From: Pseudothauera rhizosphaerae
GTDB taxonomy: Bacteria > Pseudomonadota > Gammaproteobacteria > Burkholderiales > Rhodocyclaceae
NCBI RefSeq assembly: GCF_004801305.1
Contig: NZ_SSOD01000002.1
Coordinates: forward strand, 1 to 64,000
DNA: 64,000 bases
Direction: 5' to 3'
Both the position numbers and the translations under genes were made by a program. The first letter of the stretch is position 1. Every line of letters starts with the position of its first letter. The notes beneath the pieces are model-generated. The model searched no databases. It had not been told where the DNA came from and saw only the letters and a program-made list of their open reading frames with translations. Positions 32,442-41,733 of this stretch are shown here, piece after piece.

Positions 32442-34034
32442 ATGAAGATCAACCAGCCGGTGACCTCCACCGAGGTCCCGTTTCCGTCCGGCACCTACCT
32501 GGTGTCACGCACCGACCTGAAAGGCGTCATCACCGAGGCCAACGATGCCTTCGTCGACATCGCGGGCTTCTCGCGCGCGGAGTTGATCGGCGCGAGCCAC
32601 AACGTCGTGCGCCATCCCGACATGCCGCCCCAGGCTTTCGAGGACCTGTGGCGCACCGTCAAGGCCGGCCGGCCGTGGCGCGGCCTGGTGAAGAACCGCT
32701 GCAAGAACGGCGACTTCTACTGGGTAGACGCCACCGTGGTGCCGGTCACGCACCAGGGACGAACCACGGGCTTCATGTCGGTGCGCACCAAGCCCACGCG
32801 CGACAAGGTGGCCGCGGCCGACCAGCTCTACGCCCGCTTGCGCGCCGGCGGCAAGCTACCCGGCAGCGGGGGCCCGGCGCTGGGCACCTGGGCCAGGCTG
32901 GCGCTCGCGCTCGGCATTCCGGCGGCGGCCTGTGCCGCGGCCGCGGTCTATGCGGCCGGTTCCACGGCCGGCGGCGTGCTGGGCGGCGTGGCCGCGGGCC
33001 TCGCCTTCGCCGCACTGCCCGCGGCGCTGGTGCTGCGCCGCTTCACGGCGGGCCTGGCGCGCGCCAACCAGTACTTCGACCGCATGGCCGAAGGCATCAT
33101 GACCGACGACATCCCCCTCGACGGCCGCGACGAGGTCGGCGCCATGTTCTGCCGCCTGGCGATCACCCAGACCCGCATCAAGGAGATGCTCGACCGCATC
33201 AGCGCCACCGCGCGGCGCATCGAGCACAACACCGGAGCCCTGCGCCACGACGTGCATCGGGTCGCCGAACAGTCCGAAACCCAGCTCGAAAACCTGCAGG
33301 CGGTCGCCGCCGCCACCGAGGAGCTGAGCCAGTCGGTGAACGAAGTGGCCGAGCACGCGGCCGACACCGCCGGCTCCGCCGCGGACGCGCGCGAACGCGT
33401 GCAGGCCAGCAACCAGGGTATCGGCCAGAGCATCGCCGCCACCGCCCAGGTCATCGACACGGTGCAGAACTCCAGCGCCACCATCAACGAGCTGGACGCG
33501 GCCATCGGCCGCATCGGCGACATCACGCGCAGCATCCGCGAGATCGCCGACCAGACCAATCTGCTGGCGCTCAACGCCGCCATCGAGGCCGCCCGCGCCG
33601 GCGAACAGGGACGCGGCTTCGCGGTGGTGGCCGACGAGGTGCGCAAGCTCGCCGAACGCACCACCGGCAGCACCGGGGACATCGCCGCCATGGTGGAGGA
33701 AATCCAGGCCATCAACCGGCGCGCGGTGGGGGTCATGGGCGGCGCGGTGAGCGAGGTGGAAAGCGGCGTGGCGATGATGCGGGACAACATCGGCGGGCTG
33801 GACGGCATCTCCGCGGCAAGCGCGGACGTGGCCGAGCGCGCCGGACAGATCGCCGCCGCGGCCCTCCAGCAGGCGCAGACCTGTAGCGACACGGCCAACA
33901 ACGTGGAACGCATCGCCGCCCTGAGCGAGCGCAACAGCCACGACGCCCGCGACGCTCTGGCGCGGACCGAGGAACTGCAGGCGATGACCGCCCAGCTCAA
34001 GGCCCTGGCCGCGGAATTCGAACTGACGCGCTGA
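32442..34034 (+). CDS. Aer-like PAS-domain methyl-accepting chemotaxis protein
   Basis: 530 aa. An N-terminal PAS domain (about 10-120) with [20 protein letters not shown] and [15 protein letters not shown] matches Aer-type FAD/redox sensors. Two adjoining hydrophobic helices (about 147-195) anchor it without a periplasmic domain. A HAMP-like stretch and the long cytoplasmic coiled coil follow, with the signalling tip [20 protein letters not shown] and [16 protein letters not shown]. It should mediate energy or aerotaxis toward the flagellar motor. No CheR-tether pentapeptide is at the C-terminus. Confidence 0.93.
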   Translation: MKINQPVTSTEVPFPSGTYLVSRTDLKGVITEANDAFVDIAGFSRAELIGASHNVVRHPDMPPQAFEDLWRTVKAGRPWRGLVKNRCKNGDFYWVDATVVPVTHQGRTTGFMSVRTKPTRDKVAAADQLYARLRAGGKLPGSGGPALGTWARLALALGIPAAACAAAAVYAAGSTAGGVLGGVAAGLAFAALPAALVLRRFTAGLARANQYFDRMAEGIMTDDIPLDGRDEVGAMFCRLAITQTRIKEMLDRISATARRIEHNTGALRHDVHRVAEQSETQLENLQAVAAATEELSQSVNEVAEHAADTAGSAADARERVQASNQGIGQSIAATAQVIDTVQNSSATINELDAAIGRIGDITRSIREIADQTNLLALNAAIEAARAGEQGRGFAVVADEVRKLAERTTGSTGDIAAMVEEIQAINRRAVGVMGGAVSEVESGVAMMRDNIGGLDGISAASADVAERAGQIAAAALQQAQTCSDTANNVERIAALSERNSHDARDALARTEELQAMTAQLKALAAEFELTR

Positions 34035-34083
34035 GCGTCCACCGTGGAGAGGGCCACGCAGCGCCGCCGGTCGGCCTGCTATC

Positions 34084-34836
34084 ATGCGCATCTACCAGAT
34101 ACGCATGATCCGGCACGCCTATCGCATGGCCTCCACCACGCCGCTCACCGACGTCCGCTCGCAACTGGCCGCCCTGTCCGCCCGCCTGGAAACGGCGCGC
34201 GAGGAAGAACGCGAACGCATCGCGCGCGAGGTCCACGACGTGCTGGGCGGCCACCTGGTGGCGATCAAGATCGAGACCGCGCTGCTCGCCGCCCGCCTGG
34301 ACGGCGACCCCGCCCTGCTGCGCAAACGCGTAAACGCCATCGAAAGGCTGCTCGACGACGCCATCGCCGCGGCAAGCCGCATCACGCGCGAACTGCACCC
34401 CGGCATCCTCAAGGACTTCGGCCTGGGCGCAGCCATCGAATGCCAGGCCGAGGACTTCAGCCAGCGCACCGGCATCGCCTGCCGCATCGCGTGTGCCGAC
34501 CACGACATCCAGTTGCCGCAGCCGGCCGCGGTGGCCCTGTTCCGCATCTTCCAGGAAGCGCTCACCAACGTGTGCAAGCATGCCCAGGCCAGCCGTGTCG
34601 AGGTGCGCCTGACCCAGGAAGGCGACGAAGTGCTGCTGGAAGTCGTGGACGACGGCAAGGGGCTGGCCCCGGCCGATCTGGACAAACCGCTCTCCTCCGG
34701 CCTGCGCGGCATGCGCGAGCGCCTCGCCAGCCTGGGCGGCAGGCTCGAACTGGGCACCGCCTCCCCGGCGGGCACCCGTCTCGTGCTCGCCGTGCCGCTG
34801 GCCGCCGAACCACAAACCACAGGAAACCCGCCCTGA
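34084..34836 (+). CDS. Sensor-less NarX-type histidine kinase
   Basis: 250 aa from 34084 (ATG at 34126 is equally possible). It is soluble, with only the HisKA_3 dimerisation domain (phospho-His in REVHDVLGGHLVAIKIE, about H51), N-box FQEALTNVCKHAQASRV, and the ATP lid DDGKGL and GLRGMRERL. The absence of any sensor or membrane segment means its input must come from a partner. The cognate regulator gene overlaps its stop by one base (TGATG). Confidence 0.92.
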   Translation: MRIYQIRMIRHAYRMASTTPLTDVRSQLAALSARLETAREEERERIAREVHDVLGGHLVAIKIETALLAARLDGDPALLRKRVNAIERLLDDAIAAASRITRELHPGILKDFGLGAAIECQAEDFSQRTGIACRIACADHDIQLPQPAAVALFRIFQEALTNVCKHAQASRVEVRLTQEGDEVLLEVVDDGKGLAPADLDKPLSSGLRGMRERLASLGGRLELGTASPAGTRLVLAVPLAAEPQTTGNPP

Positions 34837-35483
34837 TGCCCCCGAACTCCCGCCTGCGCGTGCTGATCGCCGACGACCACGCCGTCGTGCGCCAGGGCCT
34901 GCGCCATATCCTGTCCGAAACGGACGACATGGAAGTCGCCGGCGAAGCCGGCAACGGCGTACAGGCCCTGCAGATGGCGCGCGAGCAGAACTGGGACGTG
35001 GTGCTGATGGACGTCTCCATGCCGGACCGCAACGGCATCGACGCGCTGAAGATGCTCCGCAAGGAGCTGCCCCGCCTGCCGGTGCTGATCTTCAGCATGT
35101 ACCCGGAAGACCTGTACGCGGTGCGCGCCCTCAGGGCCGGCGCGGCCGGCTACCTGTCCAAACGGAGCGCGCCCGAGCAACTGGTGGCCGCGATCCGCCA
35201 GGTCGCCGGCGGCAAGAAGTACGTCAGCCCCGCGGTGGCCGAAGCGCTCGCCAACGCGGTCATGGACGACGGCGACCGCCCGCCCCACGAGAAGCTCTCC
35301 GACCGCGAATTCCAGACCCTGCGCCTGATCGCCGCCGGCCGCACCCCGGCGCAGATCGCCGAGTCGCTCCACATCAGCGTCAAGACCGTGAGCGTCTATC
35401 GCGCCCGCCTGCTGGAAAAGATGAACATGCGCAACAACGCCGAACTGACCCACTACGGCATCCGCCACGGACTGGTGGAATAA
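34836..35483 (+). CDS. NarL/FixJ-family response regulator
   Basis: 215 aa. The receiver domain has the acidic pair IADDHAVVRQG, phospho-acceptor Asp59 (VVLMDVSMPDRNG) and the switch K in YLSKRS. The LuxR-type helix-turn-helix is LSDREFQTLRLIAAGRTPAQ and ISVKTVSVYRARLLEKM. It is transcribed with the overlapping histidine kinase. Targets are unknown; the downstream cyclase genes are candidates by position. Confidence 0.95.
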   Translation: MPPNSRLRVLIADDHAVVRQGLRHILSETDDMEVAGEAGNGVQALQMAREQNWDVVLMDVSMPDRNGIDALKMLRKELPRLPVLIFSMYPEDLYAVRALRAGAAGYLSKRSAPEQLVAAIRQVAGGKKYVSPAVAEALANAVMDDGDRPPHEKLSDREFQTLRLIAAGRTPAQIAESLHISVKTVSVYRARLLEKMNMRNNAELTHYGIRHGLVE

Positions 35484-35560
35484 GCCACGTGCCCCCCGCG
35501 GCGGCAATGGTAGAGTTTCGCCCTTAGTCGTATCCGTCGCCCCCAGCGGAACCACGCACC

Positions 35561-37039
35561 ATGCCGGAATTCACCTCGCCTTCCACGATTGCCCGGGAAG
35601 CCCTGCGCCGGCTGGCCGCCCAGCGGGTCGCCCCGACCCCCGACCATTACCGCACCTACTACCACGAGATCGCCGGCACCCAGGCCGAGGACCCCTTCCC
35701 CACGTCCGCCCTCAAGGCCACCGCCCACGCCCTGCCGCGCAATACGCCGGCAGCGCTCAAGCTCGCCCAGCAGTTCGAGCACGCCGTCGACAACGCGAAC
35801 TGGCCCATGATGCGCCGCGCCATCCTGGCACTGGCCGCCGCCGAACGCGCCGAAAGCGAACAACTGATGACGCGCCTGCTGCATCCGGCGGTGAGCGCGA
35901 TGCTGGTCGACACACCCGAACTCGCCGCCGAAGCCCGCGCGCTGGCCCAGGGCCTGGAATCCGCGACCGCCGACGAACTCCCCGCGCTGGCCCAGCACCT
36001 GGAAGGCTTCATCCGCAAGCTCGAATGGGCCGGCGAAGACCAGCACGCCATGCGCGAAGCCCTGCTCGGCCTGCTGCGCCTGATCCTGAAAAACATCAGC
36101 GAACTGGTGCTCGACGACCGCTGGCTGCACGGCCAGTTGACCGTGCTGTCGGAAGCCTTCTCCGGCCCGCTGGACATCCGCGTGCTCGACGAGATGCAGC
36201 GCCGCCTGCTCGACGTGATCGACAAGCAGAGCCACCTCAAGCGCCAGCTCACGGACGCGCAGGAACGCCTCAAGTCCATGCTGGCCGGCTTCGTGGACCG
36301 CCTGGCGAGCTTCGGCAACGTCACCGGCGACTACGCCAGGGTGCTGGAACGGGGCGCCGAGCGCATCGACGCCGCGCGGGACATCGGCGAACTGTCCGAA
36401 GTGGTCGGCGAAATCCTCACCGAGACGCGCCACGCCCACAGCGCCGCCGAGCGCTCCACCGAAGAGATCGCGACGCTGCGCAGGGAGGTGGAAACCGCCA
36501 ACCAGCACATCCTGCGCCTGCAGCGCGAACTGGACGAAGCCAGCGAACTGGTGCGCCACGACCCCCTCACCGGCACCCTCAACCGCAAGGGCCTGGACGA
36601 GGCGCTGGAGCGCGAGATCGCCATGGCCCGCCGCCGCGGCACCCTGCTCAGCCTCGGCCTGCTCGATGTGGACAACTTCAAGCTGCTCAACGACACCTAC
36701 GGCCACAAGACCGGCGACGAGGCGCTCAAGCATCTGGCCACCGTGGTGCGCGAATCGCTGCGCCCGCAGGATTCGGTGTGCCGCTACGGCGGCGAGGAAT
36801 TCCTCATCCTGCTGCCCGAAACCGACACCGGCGAAGCGGCCGCCGTCCTCACCCGCCTGCAGCGCGAACTCACCCGCCGCATCTTCATGGCCGACACCCA
36901 GCGGCTGCTGATCACCTTCAGCGCCGGCGTCACCCTGCTCGATCCGGCCGAACCCGCCCACATGGCCATCGAACGCGCCGACCGCGCCATGTACGCAGCC
37001 AAGCGCGCCGGCAAGAACCGCGTGCTGAGCGCGAGTTGA
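35561..37039 (+). CDS. Diguanylate cyclase (GGDEF), first of tandem pair
   Basis: A 492-aa soluble protein. The N-terminal helical domain starts SPSTIAREALRRLAAQRVAP, a cyclase-associated regulatory domain. A coiled-coil linker (RREVETANQHILRLQRELDE) leads to the GGDEF domain (about 325-490). The active site is YGGEEF (GGEEF about 410-414), with RPQD five residues before it as inhibitory I-site, so it should make c-di-GMP and be feedback-inhibited. The next gene, 11 bases downstream, is a clear paralogue. Confidence 0.95.
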   Translation: MPEFTSPSTIAREALRRLAAQRVAPTPDHYRTYYHEIAGTQAEDPFPTSALKATAHALPRNTPAALKLAQQFEHAVDNANWPMMRRAILALAAAERAESEQLMTRLLHPAVSAMLVDTPELAAEARALAQGLESATADELPALAQHLEGFIRKLEWAGEDQHAMREALLGLLRLILKNISELVLDDRWLHGQLTVLSEAFSGPLDIRVLDEMQRRLLDVIDKQSHLKRQLTDAQERLKSMLAGFVDRLASFGNVTGDYARVLERGAERIDAARDIGELSEVVGEILTETRHAHSAAERSTEEIATLRREVETANQHILRLQRELDEASELVRHDPLTGTLNRKGLDEALEREIAMARRRGTLLSLGLLDVDNFKLLNDTYGHKTGDEALKHLATVVRESLRPQDSVCRYGGEEFLILLPETDTGEAAAVLTRLQRELTRRIFMADTQRLLITFSAGVTLLDPAEPAHMAIERADRAMYAAKRAGKNRVLSAS

Positions 37040-37049
37040 ACATCCCCGC

Positions 37050-38846
37050 ATGAGCGGTTTCAGCAGTCCGTCCGATATCGCCCGCGAAGCGCTGCGCCAG
37101 CTCGCGCTGCGGCGCGTGCCGCCCACGCCGGACAACTACCGCGCGCTGTACAACGAGATCGCCGGCAACGCCGCCGAGGACGAGCCGGTGCCGGAGAAAT
37201 TCCTCCTCAGCCTGGCCAAGCGGCTGCCCCGCGACAGCGCCGAGCGGCAGCGCCTGGCGCGCATGGTGGATCAGGCCATCGCCGGGCAGGACCAGCACGT
37301 CATCCGCGCGGCCCTGGCGCAATATCTCGCCGGCCTGGCTTTGGACGCCCAGCCGGCCTGGAACGACCTGATCGCCCAGTTGCTGCGCCAGTGGGAAGCC
37401 CGCCACGCGGGCTGGACCACCGCGCGCAAGCGCGAATCGCTGGAACGCGTGCTCGGCGCCAACGACCCCCACACCCTGTTCGCCCGCCTGCAGGGGCTGG
37501 TGAAATCGTGGAGCCAGGTGCCCGCCGAGGATGCCCCTCCGGCCCCGGCCGATGACGCAACCGGCGTACCGGCCCCGGCCGCCGGTGAAGCGACGGCCCC
37601 CGCCGCACCCCGCATGGTCGCCGCCGGCGAAGCCGGCGAACTGGTGGACACCCTGCGCGGCCTGCTCGCCCAGACCCTCACGGAAGTCGTGCCCGCTTCG
37701 CTGGCCGACCAGCCCGAGCTCATCCGCGAAGCCGCGGCGCTGGCCGCCCGGATCGCCGCCGCCCCCGGCATCGCCCCCCTGCGCCAGCACGGCGAACTGC
37801 TGCGCCGCTTCGCGCTGAAGCTGGAAATGGCCGCGGGCGACGCCGCTGAAGTCCGCGCCGGGCTCCTCAACCTGCTCCGCCTGCTGCTGGAGAACATCGA
37901 CGAACTGGTGCTCGACGACCAGTGGCTGCGCGGCCAGGTGGAAGTCCTGCGCCACGTGCTCGACGAGCCCGCCGACCTGCGCAGCCTCGACGACGCCGAA
38001 CGGCGCCTCAAGGAAGTCATCTACAAGCAGAGCCAGCTCAAGCACAACCTGACCGAGGCGCAGCAAGCGATCAAGGGCATGATCGCCCAGTTCATCGACC
38101 AGCTCGCCGATTTCGCCGAGAGCACCGGCAGCTACCACGACACCGTCGACCACTGCGCGCAGAAGATTTCCGCCGCCCGCGACATCACCGAAATCGGCGG
38201 TGTGCTCGACGAGGTCATGCGCGAAACCCGCGCCATCCAGCAGCACGCCACGCGCTCCCGCGCCGAACTGCTCGCCACCCGCCAGCGCGTGGAGGACGCC
38301 GAAGCGCGCATCGCCGAACTGCAGGCCGAACTGGACCGCGCCAGCAGCCTGGTCACCCAGGACCCCCTCACCGGCGCCCTCAACCGCCGCGGCCTGGAGG
38401 ACATGTTCGCCCGCGAAGCGGCCCGCGCCTCCCGCCGCCGCAGCCCGCTGTGCGTGGCCCTGCTCGACCTCGACAACTTCAAGCGCCTCAACGACACCTA
38501 CGGCCACCAGCGCGGCGACGGCGCACTGATACACCTGGTCCGCGTGATGCGCGAGAATCTGCGCCCCCACGACAGCGTGGCACGCTACGGCGGCGAGGAA
38601 TTCATCCTGCTCTACCCCGAAACCGGGCTCACCGAAGCCACCGCCGCACTCACCCGCCTGCAGCGCGCCCTGACCACCGCCTTCTTCCTCGCGGACAACC
38701 AGAAGGTGTTCATCACCTTCAGCGCCGGCGTCACCCCCTGGGTGCCGGGCGAAGCCTTCGACACCGTCGTGCAGCGCGCCGACGCGGCCATGTACCGGGC
38801 CAAGCAGAGCGGGAAGAATCGGGTGGAGACGGCGGCTATGGACTGA
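37050..38846 (+). CDS. Diguanylate cyclase (GGDEF), second of tandem pair
   Basis: 598 aa. It has the same architecture as the preceding gene (SPSDIAREALRQLALRRVPP at the N-terminus). An extra Ala/Pro-rich insertion of about 60 residues occurs near 160-190 (PAPADDATGVPAPAAGEATA). The GGDEF domain carries YGGEEF (about 513-518) and an RPHD I-site. Strong similarity through both halves indicates local gene duplication, with the insertion the main divergence. Confidence 0.95.
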   Translation: MSGFSSPSDIAREALRQLALRRVPPTPDNYRALYNEIAGNAAEDEPVPEKFLLSLAKRLPRDSAERQRLARMVDQAIAGQDQHVIRAALAQYLAGLALDAQPAWNDLIAQLLRQWEARHAGWTTARKRESLERVLGANDPHTLFARLQGLVKSWSQVPAEDAPPAPADDATGVPAPAAGEATAPAAPRMVAAGEAGELVDTLRGLLAQTLTEVVPASLADQPELIREAAALAARIAAAPGIAPLRQHGELLRRFALKLEMAAGDAAEVRAGLLNLLRLLLENIDELVLDDQWLRGQVEVLRHVLDEPADLRSLDDAERRLKEVIYKQSQLKHNLTEAQQAIKGMIAQFIDQLADFAESTGSYHDTVDHCAQKISAARDITEIGGVLDEVMRETRAIQQHATRSRAELLATRQRVEDAEARIAELQAELDRASSLVTQDPLTGALNRRGLEDMFAREAARASRRRSPLCVALLDLDNFKRLNDTYGHQRGDGALIHLVRVMRENLRPHDSVARYGGEEFILLYPETGLTEATAALTRLQRALTTAFFLADNQKVFITFSAGVTPWVPGEAFDTVVQRADAAMYRAKQSGKNRVETAAMD

Positions 38847-39173
38847 ATCCACGCACGTGGTCCACCGCACACGCTCCGACCAGGTCACGGATGACCTTGC
38901 ACAGGAAGGGGACCGGTATTCAAGCGTGACAATAAGATAGGCTGTAAAACACGGCGTATTCCATGTGTCCCGGATACATGTACGGGCGCATAGTAGGAGT
39001 CACCACCCCATCCGAACGTCACTCCAACCTATTCCCCCTTTGCCCCGGCCCGTTTACGCTTCGTCGATGAAGAGGCACGCAATGCAGAGATCGAACGCCC
39101 GATTGGAGTCAGAACCCAGGGCGCAACGCGCGGACACCCGTCGCCCTGCCTGGCGGCGAACGAAAGGGATTGC
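38847..39173. other. Intergenic region, lower GC, no gene seen
   Basis: The 327-base gap marks the boundary between the high-GC signalling block and the glycan island. It contains AT-richer DNA around 38930-38960 that could hold a promoter, but no convincing -35/-10 pair. The only open frame overlaps the next gene start and looks unused. Confidence 0.5.
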
Positions 39174-40292
39174 ATGGACATGAAAGAACAGTTGCCGGTC
39201 ACCAGCCCGCTGCTCCCGCCTCTGGAAGAGTTCATTCCCTATCTGGAGCGCATCTGGACCAACCGGCGCCTGACCAACAACGGTCCCTTCCACCAGCAAC
39301 TGGAAACCGAACTGGCCTCCTATCTGGGTGTCGAGCACCTGAGCCTGTTCGCCAACGGCACTCTCGCCCTGGTGACTGCGCTGCAGGCACTGAGAATCAG
39401 CGGCGAAGTCATCACCACCCCCTACACCTTCGCCGCCACCGCGCATTCGCTGTTATGGAACGGCATCAAACCGGTGTTCGTGGACATTGACCCACTCACC
39501 TGCAACCTCGACCCCGACCGCATCGAGGAAGCCATCACGCCGGCCACCACGGCCATCCTGCCGGTGCATTGCTACGGCATTCCTTGCGACGTCGAACGCA
39601 TCGAGCGCATCGCCGACACCTACGGCCTGAAGGTCATCTACGATGCTGCCCACGCCTTCGGAGTTCGCCGCAACGAGCACAGCATCCTGCGCCACGGCGA
39701 CCTTTCCATCCTGAGCTTCCACGCCACCAAGGTGTTCAACACCTTCGAGGGCGGCGCCATCGTCTGCCCCGACGCCAAGATCAAGCAGCGCATCGACTAT
39801 CTGAAGAATTTCGGCTTCGCCGACGAAGTCACCGTGGTGGCCCCGGGCATCAACGGCAAGATGAACGAGGTCAGCGCGGCCATGGGGCTGTTGCAGCTCA
39901 AGCACATCGACTCCGCGCTCAACGCTCGCGCGGCCATTCATCAACGCTATCAGCAAGCTTTCCAGAACATTCCCACACTACGCATGCAGCAGCCCCCACC
40001 CGGCCTCGTCTGGAATCACGCCTATTGCCCGCTTTTCATCCTCCCTGAACATCCCATCAACCGCGATGTGCTATACGAGCGCCTGAAGGCAAACAACATT
40101 CACGCCCGTCGTTACTTCTATCCGCTCATCAGCTCCTTCCCCATGTACCGGGGGTTGCAAAGCGCCGCTGGCAGGCTGCTGCCCAATGCTAACCGGCTGG
40201 CGGAGCAGGTCCTCTGCCTACCGATCTATCCTGCGCTGGACAGCACCGGTCAGGAGCGGGTGATCGACATCGTCCTGGACAGCGCAAGATGA
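39174..40292 (+). CDS. DegT/DnrJ/EryC1-family sugar aminotransferase
   Basis: 372 aa. The PLP fold carries FANGTLALVTALQALRISG (phosphate site), DAAHAFGV (Asp for pyridine nitrogen) and SFHATKVFNTFEGGAIV with the Schiff-base lysine near K186. Reading is close to VioA/FdtB-type enzymes that add an amino group to a dTDP-4-keto-sugar. This is the only enzyme of the sugar-nucleotide type in the window; earlier pathway steps must be encoded elsewhere. It is convergent with the minus-strand island genes. Confidence 0.93.
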   Translation: MDMKEQLPVTSPLLPPLEEFIPYLERIWTNRRLTNNGPFHQQLETELASYLGVEHLSLFANGTLALVTALQALRISGEVITTPYTFAATAHSLLWNGIKPVFVDIDPLTCNLDPDRIEEAITPATTAILPVHCYGIPCDVERIERIADTYGLKVIYDAAHAFGVRRNEHSILRHGDLSILSFHATKVFNTFEGGAIVCPDAKIKQRIDYLKNFGFADEVTVVAPGINGKMNEVSAAMGLLQLKHIDSALNARAAIHQRYQQAFQNIPTLRMQQPPPGLVWNHAYCPLFILPEHPINRDVLYERLKANNIHARRYFYPLISSFPMYRGLQSAAGRLLPNANRLAEQVLCLPIYPALDSTGQERVIDIVLDSAR

Positions 40293-40390
40293 GAAATCAG
40301 CGGCTGAGGCAATCCGCGTAAAGGACGGACTCCTGACAGTTCACCGCATCTCGTCTCCCGATGGTCTGTGCGGTCGGATGAACCAGCTAT

Positions 40391-40975
40391 TCAGGGGGTG
40401 CGTTCTGCGTCTTGAGTGAAGTCCCAGTGATACAGGTCACCCATGGAGGTCTCCTGAAAAAGTCTTGGGGGCATGCCATCACTCCACCGTAGGAACTCTG
40501 TCAGAGCAATACCCTTGGAGGTTTCCAACCCTTTTGGGCGGTAAGCATCGCCCCGGGGAACGACAAGAATCAAGTGCCTGCATAGTCTGCGCGCTTCGTT
40601 GAAAGCCTGTTCCTGATAGGGTGCCAAATACTGGAAAACCCTCAGTGCGATGATGATCTTGTACGCATTCTGAACGGGCCAAGGCGTGTTTCTCGCGTCG
40701 TGCATAAAGGTGGGGTTCTTGCCTGGGTAGTTCCAGTACTTGTCTTGGTCGAGCGTGTCGCTTCCTTTTACGATCTGAAGGCCGACGGTGCCGATCTCGA
40801 GAACCTCTTGCGGCTTGGAGATTCCGATCTTTCGAACAATCTCGATGGCACTGCAGTGATAATTCCAGCGTAGGTCAAGCGGCTGGCTGTTCCAGTGTCC
40901 ACCGCCGATCTCGGTGGCCTTTCTGAAGAACTCTTCTTTGGATAGAAGAAAGTCGTGATGGGAGGAGGTATTCAT
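40391..40975 (-). CDS. SAM-dependent methyltransferase-like protein
   Basis: 194 aa. The segment KPQEVLEIGTVGLQIVKGSD resembles motif I of class I methyltransferases, and the helical/strand alternation afterwards (YKIIIALRVFQYLAPYQEQA, then HLILVVPRG) fits the fold, though typical glycine motifs are incomplete. Its start overlaps the stop of the P-loop gene (ATGA). Low GC relative to the flanking genome. Acceptor unknown. Confidence 0.6.
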   Translation of the reverse strand: MNTSSHHDFLLSKEEFFRKATEIGGGHWNSQPLDLRWNYHCSAIEIVRKIGISKPQEVLEIGTVGLQIVKGSDTLDQDKYWNYPGKNPTFMHDARNTPWPVQNAYKIIIALRVFQYLAPYQEQAFNEARRLCRHLILVVPRGDAYRPKGLETSKGIALTEFLRWSDGMPPRLFQETSMGDLYHWDFTQDAERTP

Positions 40976-41679
40976 TCGATAAATTCCAGCACTCGTTGTT
41001 TATTTGCGTCCAGCCCCTCTCCGGCATTCAGTTGCAAAACACGGCTTCCAAATCGTTCTGCAAGCTTGCTTGTTTCGATACTTCTCCGGATTGAAGAGCA
41101 CACGATTTCTGTAAGGGCTTCCAGATTTCCGTGATAGTAACCATACCAATCATTCAACGCATTCGGACTTTGTTCGTTCCGCTTTTTCAGGTGATCGAGG
41201 ATTGTTTCAGCGGACGCCGTAAGGTGGACGATGTCCCTTCTCGAAAAAAATGACTGAAGTCCGGTGTCGTCAGAGTAGGCGAGCAGTTCTACGCCAAAGT
41301 TGTGGGATATGCCGTCATCGGAAAAAACCCTGTAATTCTCGAGTACCGATAGAATTGCGTGATCCAGAAGCAGTTCTGCTCTGAAAAAATCCATCAATTT
41401 CTTCCGTTTATGGATATCTGATGAGAAGCTCCGGGTGATCGATTTGTCTTTTGCGTCTAGCAGGGCTCTAAGGAAAGCAGCTTCATGTTCTGTTTGCGTT
41501 ATATTTTCCGTAAATCCTTCCAGAAAGAATTTGGCTTGCTTCTTCGTGATCCAGCATGGAGGCAGGTGATTGACAGCCAGGGAGGCGAGCGTAGTCTTTC
41601 CGACGCCTGAGGGGCCGATAAATTCGAGATTACGTAGCGTCATGGAACCAAGGGCGTGCATTTGGTCAGTGGCTTCCAT
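40972..41679 (-). CDS. P-loop NTPase/kinase-like protein
   Basis: 235 aa, with in-frame alternative starts at 41661 and 41643. Walker A is FIGPSGVGKTTLA near residue 22. The remainder is helical with HLTASAETILDHLKKRNEQ, the arrangement of a small-molecule kinase or sulfotransferase-like nucleotide-binding protein. It belongs to the minus-strand island operon and is among the most AT-rich genes in the window. The substrate is unrecognised. Confidence 0.65.
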   Translation of the reverse strand: MEATDQMHALGSMTLRNLEFIGPSGVGKTTLASLAVNHLPPCWITKKQAKFFLEGFTENITQTEHEAAFLRALLDAKDKSITRSFSSDIHKRKKLMDFFRAELLLDHAILSVLENYRVFSDDGISHNFGVELLAYSDDTGLQSFFSRRDIVHLTASAETILDHLKKRNEQSPNALNDWYGYYHGNLEALTEIVCSSIRRSIETSKLAERFGSRVLQLNAGEGLDANKQRVLEFIE

Positions 41680-41733
41680 GCAGTTCTGAGCATGGTTGGG
41701 ATGGTTTCAAAATTTCATGGTAAGTTTCAGTGA

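Noticed and set aside
39067-39183. Small ORF before the DegT gene
   Set aside because: Arg-rich, overlaps the real start, and no clear ribosome site; treated as chance.
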